Assembly: GCA_016584305.1 (NCBI GenBank)
Contig: JACEEZ010004824.1
Location: forward strand, 621,001 to 685,000
Reading direction: 5' to 3'
From: Chionoecetes opilio
Lineage: Eukaryota > Arthropoda > Malacostraca > Decapoda > Majidae
Length of the DNA: 64,000 nucleotides
Both the position numbers and the translations under genes were made by a program. The first letter of the stretch is position 1. Each line of letters starts with the position of its first letter. Under the pieces are notes generated by a model. That model ran no database searches. It was not told the origin of the DNA and saw only the letters and a program-made list of their open reading frames with translations. This document shows positions 41,150 through 54,198 of this stretch, piece by piece.

Positions 41150-42602
41150 CAGTGTTAAGGATTCAACACGAATTAACTTCTTCTATCCTATTCTGGATCA
41201 TATGTTAACATAAATGACAAGGCGCTTCAGTAATGAAGCATGTGAACTTATGAAAGCATTACAGGCACTGAATCCACAAAGTACTGAGTTCTTATCTTTT
41301 GAGAAAATGTCTGGACTTATTCATGCATTTCGTGCTAATGAGGAAGATCTTAACCATGAGCTGCACTCTGTAAAACGCATGTTAGAAAGACGCTGTAAGG
41401 ATGTAATTAAGTGACAATGAAAAGCCCAATTATCACTGTTAGATTTAGTGAATTCTTGGTCCATATGAAGAGGCATTTCCTGAGTTCTACAGACTGGTCA
41501 AAATTTATGTAGTATTACCTGTGTCATCAGCTTCAGCAGAGAGAAGCTTCTCTGCTCTGAAATTAATCAAAACTACACTGAGAAATACAATGGGCAATGA
41601 GAGATTTGGTAATCTTGCTGTGTTGTCAATTAGAGAGAACTGAAACTCGAGAAATGCCAGTGGTCGCTGGCAGTTTTAACTCAAAGGTTGGTCTACTGTG
41701 TTTTCCCTCCGCGACTAATATTTTTCATAAATTAATTTCGCGATAAACATTGATGTACCGCATCTGAAAACCAAAAAATATAGTTCTTCTGTTGTTCTAC
41801 TAATTATATGGATGACATGCATTACGATGGAACGTTCTATAATAGCAATTTAATGCAAATTACTCGCCTCGTGTAGCAAAGCTTAATATATTTTTTACAT
41901 GTATATTGTGGCATGTAAAATTTGGGCGATGTTCACACTGTTTTTCTAAACAGTACTGCTGCGTCTGGCAAACGCTTGTCAAATACAATAAGCAATGCCT
42001 TGGAAAACGAAGAATAAGGAATGCCGAAATCGGCTTGCTGCTGCGACAATGTAGGTTATAATTGTGGAGGCGATACGCCGCGGCGGGGAGTGGTGGGCGG
42101 GGAGATTGTGGCGGGGAGATTGAATCAAAACATTGCCACTTCACGCGTCGACTCATTGCACTTCCAGGCTTTCTATCTGATTGATACACAATAATAACAG
42201 GAAAATATGACTGCCTAGGTATAGATAACTTCTAAACATTCGTTATTGACTATATAATATCATAGAGTAGCATTTACCTCGCCTCCTCAACTATAACCTC
42301 CTTGGTTATTTGGTTATATACAATGTTTTACAGAATCAGGCTTCTATACAATATACATATAGAAGAAAATCGTTCTTAATATTATACTTGTGTGTTTTAA
42401 GTGCAGTGGAATAAGCCCATATTTTTCTTTCAAGTTGACCAACTTTTCACCAAATTGTGAGTTAAAACTGCCAGCGACCACTGGCATTTCGGAGTTGCAG
42501 TTCTCTCTAATTGAAAGCAGGCGAGTTAAAAGCCTTGATTTAGAAGTATTTGTTGATAAGTTTGCTGAGAACCACAAGAACAGAAGAATTTTGCTTAAGT
42601 GA
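41150..42602 (+). pseudogene. hAT transposase C-terminal remnant, split by a MITE
   Basis: Pieces in order: 41214-41414 (TRRFSNEACELMKALQALNP..SFEKMSGLIHAF), 41481-41631 (FPEFYRLVKIYVVLPVSSAS and AERSFSALKLIKTTLRNTMG) and, after an 877-bp insert, 42513-42602 (ESRRVKSLDLEVFVDKFAEN then the stop). ASAERSFSALK...R..M is the hAT dimerisation-domain signature, found in transposases and in ZMYM/ZBED-type derived genes. The N-terminal RNase-H fold is absent and stops intervene, so it is dead. Confidence 0.85.
41632..42508. mobile_element. 877-bp MITE inside the hAT remnant
   Basis: TIRs begin AGAGAGAACTGAAACTC and extend through GAAATGCCAGTGGTCGCTGG on both ends. AATT is repeated at 41628-41631 and 42509-42512. 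Deleting the insert plus one AATT rejoins the transposase codons TCA ATT GAA AGC in frame. Confidence 0.85.
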
Positions 42603-42934
42603 GGTATTCTCACTTTCTCAGTGGGAAAAAAATAAAAATTCTTTGCCTGCTGCTTTAAAACTTCTGCCTTTTTCTTTATTTTCAGTATCCATTATGTTAT
42701 TTTCATTTTGTATAAGTGGTAATATATGTATTTAATTTTTGGTCATGACTGCTTTATTTTGTTCTCCATCAGCAACTGGATGATACCCTACAGTACTCAA
42801 CACACTCCTAGAATAAAATCTAATAACCTTCCATAGTCCATACGACATCAGATATACTCTTGATATTGGTCAGAATGCAAAATATGAAGGGGGGGGGTGG
42901 GGTGTGGGGGTCTTGGCACTGTAGGTGAAAGTAA

Positions 42935-43086
42935 AGGCGTTTTCTGCGGGGGATTTTTTATTGCAATCGGAAAATTTTCGTTTGCAAACGGTCACTTTCC
43001 TGTTGCTGTTCGGGCAATCATCTTCCCTGGATGGTTGAACAGCAATCGAAATTTGAGCAATCGAAAATCCCCCGCAGAAAACGCCT
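42935..43086. mobile_element. 152-bp Harbinger-type MITE (TAA duplication)
   Basis: TIR AGGCGTTTTCTGCGGGGGAT at both ends, TAA flanks at 42932-42934 and 43087-43089. Confidence 0.82.
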
Positions 43087-44146
43087 TAAGTCCCCAGTCT
43101 CCACCAAACTCCCCAGCTGTATGGGCTTGTTCGGCTCACCTAGTGCCCCCCCATAGTCAGCTGTGCCCCCCCAGGTGCCCCCCCAATGATAATTAACCTA
43201 GCTACGCCACTGGTGAGGTGGGCACCGCAAACGAAAATCCACTTCCGCAACCGCAAGTCCGCAAATCCACAAACCAAATGATGTGATATTTTATATATAT
43301 ATATATATAATATAGAAGCTTAACAACTTTGCTTCTATGCGATTTTCCTCTAGAGTCTAGGCCTAATAGTTACGGAGTAAAATGCATTTATAAGGAACAT
43401 TGGGTGAAATAAAATTGTGATATTAATACCCTATTTAATAATCCCTATATTGAGAGTATATATAATTAGAGGGGTAGGATATTATATACCCTTAATAGGG
43501 GTGCAATGATATACCCCTAATAATCTCTTATAGGTGTCTTGCACTGACGTCACGATCTAGCGTCTTCAAGCCAAATGCCGCCCGTCGGAGCGAGCTGGAG
43601 GACCAACACACTCCACTTGCCGCCCGTGTTTGCCAGCTTATGGTACTTTTCCCCTACCAAATAAATGTTTATCAGTATAAAATATATACTGTTATCTTCA
43701 GAAATGTTTGTTCTATAATATTATCAAATAAAAAAACCTTAAAACACACTAAAGAAAGGCCATTATGAGACTCGAGAAATATGCATGAACTTGATATTCA
43801 CCAACTCCAGCTCCCATTTAATATTTTGCTCGAAAACATTTTATATGGAGAATATCAATAGAAGCGGAATTTCATTAGCTTTCCATTGATATATTTCGTT
43901 TTCTGATAAATAAATTAGAACCATGCATAAATTAGCGTCAACTAAATAAATAACCTCATCAATCGGGGAAAATTACCCGATCACCCCCTTCTTTATTACA
44001 ACTCCCCTCCCCCGTTTCCCCCCTTCTTCATGACCAACACAACCCGGCCTGTTTCTCCCACCTTCATCGCTACCCCCCCTTCCTTCTCCATCACCATGGC
44101 AACCCCCACCCACGTGTGAGGCATGTTGCATGAGGCATGGCTCTTG

Positions 44147-44381
44147 ACGCTATCGTGATACGTTCATGGCACCGTCATGGCACAGTCGTGGTTATCGTAA
44201 CTCTATCGTGACGACAAAATGACCGTTGATTTTCCATTCGTGACGTAGTCTTACAGCTGTCATGACTCCATCGTGACCATCTTACGACCTTCATGACACA
44301 TACGTAGTACAGGCAGCGTGACATTGTTGTGAGGCTATTGTGGTCTGCGTTCATCGTGGACAAATTTCACGATAGCGTCAA
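44147..44381. mobile_element. ~235-bp MITE, TIR TTGACGCTATCGTGA
   Basis: Inverted ends and several internal 'catcgtgac/gtcatgg' inverted motifs; non-coding. Confidence 0.68.
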
Positions 44382-44524
44382 TAATCAAATTGGTGGCGCT
44401 ATATCGTGCCTCGATTATGGAATGTGTGAAGGGAGCTTTACCAAACTCCACTCGCACTCTTCACAATATTTTCTTTCTCAGCTTCCTAACAGTCCTCCTA
44501 CCGTCACTAACTAAACTAAACTAC

Positions 44525-44900
44525 ACTAAAGTCGCCAGGGCAATGTTTCTTTTCGATTTACAGACGTTTGGTGGCGTTCATACTTACATTTCTTCATCCG
44601 ACGATGTTTTCATCCACCCACGCGACGACGATGGCGGGAGGACACTCATGGACATAAACACTAGCTGGCGATCTTAGTGTAGGTCGCCACTCGGTTGATA
44701 TTTTTGTAATTTGTTCATTTATAGCCATAATATGATAGGCTACAGATGAAGACACAAAATGACACAGACTCTCCAGATAGCTCCTTCTAACTTTCCTGAA
44801 AGCATGGATGTAGAAATGTAAGTATTAACACCACCAGACGTCTGTAAATAAAAAAAAACGTTGTCCTGGCGACTTAGTGTTACCTATATATCTAAGGTAG
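44525..44900. mobile_element. CCGTAG-family MITE copy, partly deleted
   Basis: It contains 'aaagtcgccagggcaa', a short internal rearrangement, and 'gttgtcctggcgactta..gttacc' at the right end. The interior matches the 17989 copy. Confidence 0.7.
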
Positions 44901-45716
44901 GCCGCCACAAGATCATTTAGGCAGGTAGGCTACTGAATGATAATGTAACGATAATGATAATGATGGTGATAATGATACTGAAAATAATAACAATAATATT
45001 ATAATAATAGTATTAGTAATAATAATAACAAATACAGTAATAGTATTGCATGAAAATCTACAGAGATAGTTAAACGTGGCAAGGCGTCACCGCAGAGTTT
45101 ATCAGCCACACTTGCTTCTCTGTAGTGACTCTTCGCTCAGCCTCGCGCGGGACACTCATGTTAAAGGGAAGCCCGCGCTTCAATTTAAGTATTTGACAGT
45201 TCTTCCTTTTTCTCTCTTAACTCACGCCCCAGGTTAAGAACCGCTGTCTATATGTGTAGTAATTCGTATTCCCTCACATTAACAATTAGGAAAAACGAAG
45301 AAGACTATAAAATTGAATAAATCATTGATGTAAATTACATCCGAGGCGAAGGGCGGATCATGCCGGCGGCCCAAGCCCTGTACAAAGCAAGGTGGAATGT
45401 ACAACACTGTCGTTGATGGAATCATAAAAATCATACTAAATCATGCAAGAGAGCACGTCAATATAGTACCTTATCAAAATAGACTAGGTGTACATACAGT
45501 GTCATGCAAGAGATACAGATCGATCATCGAGGGCCATCTATATACTGTCACAGGCAGTATATATATACCACGTGTAGGTCTTGCTGCTTCCTTATTTTCT
45601 TATATCTTCTTTTAAATTAATTGTGTTCATACATGCCCTGCTGGTTCCTTAATGATCAATAATATGATTCCTGCCATACTTAAGGGGCACTCACGTACGG
45701 TTAGTATCAGGGCCGG

Positions 45717-46015
45717 ATCAAGACTGGGAGCCCTGGGCTCAGCTTTTGTGGGGGCCCTATATATATTCGCACGAAAATTAAGCACTTTTGTGGGTATTTT
45801 GAGGCCTATGTTTGGCAAAGAACTATCAATGCATAGACTGGTATTCAGAGATAAAGGATGAAACAGAGACAGGCAAATATGTTTTGGTTTTGTAACTTGC
45901 CAATGTTTTTAATATTACTGCTTAAAGCTAATATACATTATGGTGGGGGCCCTTTTGGTGGGGGCCCTGGGGCTATATAGAGCCCTGGTAGCCCCCCCCT
46001 TAATCCGGCCCTGCA
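45717..46015. mobile_element. 299-bp TIR element, CAGGGCCGGATCAAG ends
   Basis: CAGGGCCGGATCAAG at the left and, inverted, CAGGGCCGGATTAAG at the right; each is followed by 'gggggccc' motifs. hAT-like ends, but no 8-bp duplication seen. Confidence 0.68.
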
Positions 46016-46937
46016 TGGTTAGATATATGGTGGTAGAATGGTTATGGTGGTAGTATATGGGTTACAGTTTTGTATTGTATTACCTTTGACCCACAAAAGA
46101 TATATAAGGATGCTTATTTTTAGTTTATATTTCTGTATGATTCCTGCCATACTTAAGGAATAGCCACGGTTTGCCCCAGGTGGTGACAGGACAGACAGGT
46201 GGTTAGAACGATCCACTCATTAAACTGTGTCTATTAAATTATTTATTATACTTAAGAAACATAATAAAATAAGGACGCTACGCTACAAGAGGCCGTGAGA
46301 CATAGAGGCTATTAAGATAGGTATACCAAAGTTAGAGAAAGAGGTGATTTTCAAGAATGAACAAATATTACATAACATGACGACATAAGTTAAAAAATAT
46401 AGATGTTAGGCTTTCACAATCTACGTTTTCTGTTATTATCTTCACCTCATGTTTCCAGTTAACAGCTAAATGCGTCACTCTCACGTGCTGTTTGTGTCAT
46501 CAGAGGCTGTTGGTGTTATCAGTGGCTTATACGGTATGCGGTAAGTCATGCTGATAACTATAATCTATATTAATGTATTGATTGGGTGAAGTGAAGGTTG
46601 TCGTGCGTCTGGCAGCGCGTGGCTTTGCATGTGACTCTGACTAAATCTTCCTGACTGGCGGACGTACGATCATTACATCTATTCTATCTAAATAAAAAAC
46701 TTTACCTCTATTTCTAACTAACCTAGTATTCTTATATATTAATAGAATCTAACTTTGTGTATGTAGTTTGCCTTTATTTTGTTTTAAGGTATTTAGTTAT
46801 CATAAGTAGGAGAACTTTAGTAGCGGATCGGCACATCTGTCTGGAAATCTGCAATACTTTTTCCCAGAATCTGTCCCTCAGTCGCCCTTTAAACACAAGA
46901 CAGGGAGCTTGTACGATATTTAGTGCGCTTTGTAACC

Positions 46938-47015
46938 ATGGCCAGCCTTAATAACTTAGGATGTGGTCCCCTGACGGTCAAATACTTGGTCTTCATCTTT
47001 AACTTCATCTTCTTT
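46938..47015 (+). CDS. Tetraspanin exon 1
   Basis: It encodes MASLNNLGCGPLTVKYLVFI and the first half of TM1 (26 codons). Donor TTT/GTAAGT. It is separated from exon 2 by a 7.7-kb intron full of repeats. Confidence 0.93.
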
Positions 47016-50000
47016 GTAAGTATGCAAAGAAACCACATGAGAGGAGAGGCGGAAATGTGTGTGTGCGTGTATCTGTGTACGTATGTGTGTGTGTGTGTGT
47101 ATCCTGCGACACAATTACAGTCACGTGTATTTCCTGACGTCATAAGATCCGTGTATTGTGTGTATTCATATAGCCTCGTTTACACTCTTCATTCATATCA
47201 TAGACGAAATTTCCTCCCATATGCATGTATGTGCGTGTGTGTACGTGCGTGTGTGTGTGTGTACGTGCGTGTGTGTGTGTGTGTACGTGTGTGTGTGTGT
47301 GTGTACGTGTGTGGCGCCGATCACGTGACCATCCTCCCACTTTTTTGTATGGCTTGTCTTGTCAATGACGTCACAGTACATTAGTGATTGCATGGCGTAC
47401 TAAGTGTTGGTATGAGTGCAATGACAACCAATACACTCGGTAGTTTTAAGTATCCTGTTCTCATCTGGGAGTATTTCTAATCCCTACAACAGCCAGGACA
47501 TGAAAAATAACACGAGGGTCTGGGGGGGCGACACACACACACACACACACACACATACATACAACATACATACACACACACACACACATACATTACATAC
47601 ATACATACATAAAAGTCTCACACACACTCATACATACATACACTTCACACACACTCATACATACATACATACACGACTTTATATCATTCATTATTTTTAG
47701 GTCTATCAATAACCCTAGGCATAGATATAAAACTATTGTCAAATATCTACTGTCACTTTTGCTTCTTAAGATGTTAGGGGACAAAATTTACTTCTATATA
47801 TAGGCGAATAAGTATGAATTATGATGATGGTGGTGGTGATGCTAGTGTCAATGGTGGTGGTACCGTAGATAACAGTATAGTCGCCACCTGCAGTCATGTC
47901 GCCAGCCGCCATATATTACGAATTATAGCATCACTACTGCTGCGTATGTGTCACTGAAGATGATGCACAGTAGTTTATATCATGACTGTAATCTACCCCG
48001 TTTCAGCGTTGTTTTATCCTTTGTATCCGGTCCATAAAAACACCGGATCGGAGGGGCGAATAGGGCCAAAGGGGTTTTAATAGCGTCTAAAAAGAAGATA
48101 TATACATGACATTAGGCGTAGTTGTATCATAGTTTATCAAATATCGATATTAAGAGAACTTGTAACACGGGCATTTTATATTGAACAGCGATCTCTCCGG
48201 ATGCAACTCTGATTCAAACCGCAAATTCAGTTTCTCAAATTGTTCACCAACCATTCGCCAGGTGTCAGCACGCGACGAAGCTGTATTGAAGTTTCAGCCT
48301 GGAGACTGACAACTAGAGAAAAGCATATTTTCATTGTGAAAAGCACAGAAGCACAGTTCTCAAAAACTGCTTCTGTGCTTGCACCCTGCCTGGTCAAACT
48401 TTTCCGTCTTTGTCTATCTGCTTCCATCTTTCCTTCTTGCTGGACGTTTGCTCACATCCAACCTGTTCCTAAGAAGGGTGACCGTTCTAATCCTTCAAAC
48501 TACCATCCTATAGCTTTGACTTCCTGCCTTTCTAAAGTTTTTGAATCTATACTTAATAAGATGATTCTTAAACATCTATCTGCTCACAATCTTCTATCTG
48601 ATCATCAGTTCGGTTTCCGTAAAGGGCGATCTACTGGCGATCTTCTAGCTTTCCTAACTGAATCTTGGTCATCCTCCTTTAGGGGTTTCGGTGAAACTTT
48701 TGCTGTTGCCCTTGACATATCAAAAGCTTTTGAGAGTCTGGCACAAATCTTTAATTTCCAAACTACCCTCATTCGGTTTCTATCCTTCTCTCTGTACCTT
48801 CATTTTAAGTTTCCTTTCAAACCGTTTTATTGCAGCTACTGTAGACGGACATTGTTCTTCTCCTAAATCTATCAATAGTGGTGTTCCCCAGGGTTCTGTC
48901 CTATCACCCACTCTTTCTATTATTCATTAATGATCTTTTAAGTCTAACTCAAAGCCCTGTCCACTCCTACGCTGATGATTCTACCCTGCATTTTTCAACG
49001 TCGTTTATTAGACGTCCAACTCAACAGGAACTAAGTGATTCACGGAGAGATGCCACCGAGCGCCTAACTTCTGATCTTTCTATAATTTCTGATTGGGGCA
49101 AAGCAAACCTTGTTTTGTTCAATGCCTCAAAAACCCAATTTCTTTACCTATCTACTCGACAAAACCTACCAGATAACTATCCCCTCTTCTTCAATGACAC
49201 TCTACTGTCTCCTTCTTCTACAATGAACATTCTAGGACTATCCTTTACTAAAAATCTGAACTGGAAATCTCACATCTCATCTCTTGCTAAAACAGCTTCT
49301 AAGAAGTTAGGTGTGCTGTGGCGTCTGCGTCCTTTTTTTTCTCCCTCCCAATTGCTTGCTCTCTACAGGGGCCTTATCCGCCCATGTATGGAGTATGTCT
49401 CACATGTTTGGGGAGGATCCACTCATACAGCTCTCCTAAACAGGGTGAGTCAAAAGCTTTTCGTCTCATCAACTCCTCTCCTCTGACTGACTGTCTTCAA
49501 TCTTTAAATCACCGCCGCAATGTTGCTTCTCTTGCTCTCTTCTACCGTTATTTTCATGCTCACTGCTCGTTTGAACTTGCTAACTGCATGCCTCCCCACT
49601 CCCGCGGCCTCGCTGCACAAGACTTTCTACTCATTCTCATCCCTATTCTGTCCATCTTCGTAATGCAAGAGTTAATCAGTATCTTTACTCTTTCATCCCT
49701 TTCACTGGTAAACTCTGGAACTCTCTTCCTGTTTCTATTTTAAGTTTCTCTAGGAGTAAGCAGATCTCATTTTCCAGACTGCCCGAATAAAGGCCACAAA
49801 GAAAGTGTCATTGCAATTCACTTATAGATACCAGAGCGTGGTAGGAAATTTTTATCCCTTGATTTACATTGACATACACTTGTAAAGTTAAATGTTACAG
49901 AAAAAAAAGTCTCGCTATCACTCGAAGGAAAGCCGCTTTGCGATACCCTGGTTATATTAGGCTTACCCACAAAACTTAGCCCAGTGCTTAAAATGCTAAT

Positions 50001-51744
50001 TCTATTGGCCATTTGTAGCTCCGAGTCCGGTGTTTTTATGTACCCTGTTGTATCTGCAATAGAACGTTTCAAGTTTCATTAATTTTTTCGGGCGACGACG
50101 ACGCGCGAGAACCGTAAATAAACCTTAATGGCGACCGTTATTGTAGCGGCTTAACAAACGTCGCCATGCTTAAATTTATTTTTGTAATTTGTCATTTATA
50201 GTCATACGATTGGACACAGATGAGACACAAATGACACAGATCTCCAGTTTATGAGCCCCTTTAACTTTCCTGAAATCGGTGTTTCAAATGTAGTATTAAC
50301 GCGACACGACGTCTGAAATAACAAAGAAAACTTTGTCTTGGCGACTTTAGTGGTTACACGGTTATGGTGATGTTAGTGTTGGTGATGCTGGATGGTGGTG
50401 GTGATGTGTTTTTGTGGTGGGAGTAGTAGTGGTTGCGTGGTAAATAAGGTGGGGTGTAGTAGTGTTAGTGGTGGTAGTGTTAGTGGTGGTGGCGGTAGTA
50501 GTGGTAGTGTTAGTGATGGTGGGGGGTGTAGTGTTAGTGGTGGTGGTAGTATATGGGTTAGTTTCGTATTTTATTACCTTTGACCCACAAAAGATGTATA
50601 AGTATGTTTATTTCTGGTTTATAGTCTTTTAGAGATGAAATTCTGACATTTACAGCATCTAATATCTCTAAAAATACTTGTCATATGGAGGGAGCATTGT
50701 CCTATCATAAAACAACCTTAATTTTATGTATAGAGATTCACTTATACCTATATGAATAATGGAATCATGAAATTATTGAAGGTATATACGTAGGTCATTG
50801 TCAGGCTTAAATTTGACATCTAAAAAAAAATAAGAGAGGGTGGATAAGAGAGGATAAGAAGAGGCTTTTAGATCAATACTTCGGTAACTACCATGAACTA
50901 CCAATAACTACCCAAAAAAAAATAGTGTAAAAAGTATTGAAAACAAATAATAATAACAATAGAAGTAACTAATAATAATCTCAAAAGTTCTGAAGTTGTT
51001 GTTTTGAATTACAACTTACAGTACAAAAATAAATCATTAATTAATAAATAAAAAAAAAAGTACAGGTTCCGCGTAGTATTCAAATGAGCCACAGATGTTA
51101 CAGGTGATTACAGGTGTTGCAGGGTGATTACAGGTGTTGCAGGGTGTATTGGTGGTGATGGTAACACTATAACACACCTGTGAGTTTGTGAGGCAATGTT
51201 AGTTATGTGAATTTTAACATGCGAATCAGTTTTGTTAGTTCTGTTATTGTTATTATTATTATTATTGTTATTGTTGTTTTTGTTATGAGTCTTTAACCCC
51301 TTGAGGCCCAGACGTTAATTTCCATTGTAATTTGGGTACCATTAAACGATTTTTAGTGACTATAAGCAATGTTTTATAGCTATGACCTGTTTAGTATCCT
51401 TGTCCACTAACTAATTGGGTATATTCAGTGACTTTTCGTGATTTTAAGGCTAACAACATAATTTTTTTTATAGCAAAGGAAATATCTGGGCGTGAAGGGG
51501 TTAACACCTCGAGGATTTATCACGTGAGGGTTGAGGTTATAGTGGAGAAAGGAGGGAGAGAAAAGTAGTCAAAGGAGGAGGAGGAGGATGAAAAGAGAAA
51601 GAGAAGGAGGAGGAAGGAGAAAGAGAAGGAGGAGGAGGAAGGAGAAAGAGAAGGAGGAGGAGGAAGGAGAAAGAGAAAAAGTAGGAGAAAGAAAAAAAGT
51701 ATAGGGAGGAGGAAGAGAGAAAAGAGGAAAGAGAAAAAAAAAAA

Positions 51745-51782
<38 letters not shown>

Positions 51783-52453
51783 CAACAACAACATTAACAC
51801 GAAGAAGGCAAGAGGAGAAAGAGGGTAAAATAGAAGAAGGAATAGAGTAGGTAGAAAGAATAGAGGAGATAGAGGTTAGAATACAAGAAGTAATAGATAG
51901 ATGAAAATAATAGAAGAGAATAGAGGAGATAGAAAGAATAGAGGAGATAGAGGTTAGAATACAAGAAATAATAGATAGAAAGAATAGAGTAGTACAGAGT
52001 AGGAACAGTAGTAGTAGTAGTAGTAGCAGTAGGAATAGTAGTAGTAGTAGTAGGAACAGTATAGGAACAGTAGGAGTAGTAGTAGGAACAGTATAGGAAC
52101 AGTAGTAGTAGTAGTAGGAACATAGGAACAGTAGGAGTAGTAGTAGGAACAGTAGTAGTAGCAGTAGGAACAGTAGTAGTAATAGTAGTAGGAACAGTAT
52201 AGGAACAGTAGAAGTAGTAGTAGGAACAGTATAGGAACAGTAGTAGTAGGAGTAGTAGTAGTAGTAGTAGGAACAGTAGTAGTAGTAGTAGTAGGAACAG
52301 TAGTAGTAGTAGGAACATAGGAACAGAGGAACAGTAGGAGTAGTAGTAGGAACAGTAGTAGTAGTAGGAACAGTAGGAGTAGTAGTAGGAACAGTATAGG
52401 AACAGTAGTAGTAGGAGTAGTAGTAGGAACAGTAGTAGTAGTAGGAACAGTAG

Positions 52454-52486
<33 letters not shown>

Positions 52487-52682
52487 GAACAGTAGTAGTA
52501 GTAGTAGTAGTAGTAGTAGGAACAGTAGGAGTAGTAGTTGTAGAAAGAAAAAAAGCAGAAGCAACATCTAGTAAGGTTTTCACAAGGAACAACACACAGT
52601 GACACATGACAAAGAAAGAAAACCTTAGTTCTAATCCATGCAAGTCACAAGCCACCTTAGAAACCACACCCACCCACACACA

Positions 52683-52721
<39 letters not shown>

Positions 52722-52917
52722 ACACTCACACACACTCACACACACTCCGTTATTAAGCTATCAAGATGCAGGGTATAGATATCACTCCTTTCATCACTCC
52801 ACTAACTCGATACAAGTATTGGAATGTGTGTTGGTGGCGGTTCTGGTTTGGAGTAAGTACATAATTTAGTGTATATGATATAGTGTATACATATATAGTG
52901 TATATTAGTGTATATTA

Positions 52918-52956
<39 letters not shown>

Positions 52957-53500
52957 GGTTACACTCCGCTACAGTGCTGCGCCTGGTGATATAAGGTTAG
53001 GTTAGGTTAGAGAGAGAGATAAGAGAGAAAGAGAAGGAGAAGGAGAGAGAGAGAGAGAAAAAGAGAAAAAAAAAAGAGAAAGAAAGAGAAAAAGAAAGAA
53101 AGAGAAAAAGAAAGAAAAAAAAAGAGAGAAAAAAAGAGAGAGAGAGATAAGGTGTAGGTTATTGATAGATTTTTTTTTTTCCTGTTGTATTTTTTTTTCA
53201 TTTTTTTTCTTTTGTGTACTTTTATCTCAACTTATTGTAGTGGTCTTTTTATTTCTATTAATGGTCGCCTATATTTTCTATCATTTTTTCGGGCCTCGCT
53301 CTACCGGTGGCCATTTTTTTATATATTGTTATTTCGTGACGTTAGGTAATCATTTTTTCAACATTTTCATTAAACTATTTTCAACTAAGATTTCATTTCA
53401 TATCGTAAGTAACTATAAATATTCTGCTTATATTTCATTGTCATTCATATTGTGGTCTCTTCTCTTCTTCTTCTCCTTCTCTTCTCTTCTCTTCTCTCTG

Positions 53501-53580
<80 letters not shown>

Positions 53581-53589
53581 TCTCTCTCT

Positions 53590-53629
<40 letters not shown>

Positions 53630-53743
53630 CTCTTCTCTTTGCTCTCGCTCTTTCTCTCCTCTCCTCTCTCTCTCTCTCTCTCTCTCTCCTCTCCTCTCCT
53701 CTCCTCTCCTCTCCTCTCCTCTCCTCTCCTCTCCTCTCCTCTC

Positions 53744-53819
<76 letters not shown>

Positions 53820-53902
53820 CTCCTCTCCTCTCTCTCCTCTCCTCTCCTCTCCTCTCCTCTCCTCTCCTCTCCTCTCCTCTCCTCTCCTCTCCTCTCCTCT
53901 CT

Positions 53903-53983
<81 letters not shown>

Positions 53984-54138
53984 AAAGCAGTGTCATGGCC
54001 TTAATTCTGGCCTTAAAGGGATATTTTGAACATCAAGTTAGGAAGCCTTTAACTGCTACTACCACTGCTACCACTTGTAAGGCTTTTTTTTGTTTGTGTG
54101 TGTGTGTGCATAAACAAATCACCACGCAAAATATCACC

Positions 54139-54198
<60 letters not shown>

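Larger units (their letters stand above)
43220..46937. other. Upstream of the tetraspanin: MITEs and unique sequence
   Basis: Besides the MITEs listed (44147, 44525, 45717) and a CR1 scrap at 46265-46300, nothing coding was seen. The tetraspanin promoter and 5' UTR must lie in the last part, but no clear TATA box or initiator could be defended. Confidence 0.45.
47866..50362. mobile_element. CCGTAGATAACAGT MITE, split by insertion
   Basis: The left part (47866-48026) and right part (50044-50362) match continuous copies at 17989-18462 and 60820-61272; the 2-kb hAT-like element lies between. Oldest layer of a three-layer nest. Confidence 0.75.

Noticed and set aside
51520..52715. Long Ser/Tyr/Leu/Thr-rich frames
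   Set aside because: They are translations of AGT/GGA microsatellites without start context, splice sites or conserved motifs.
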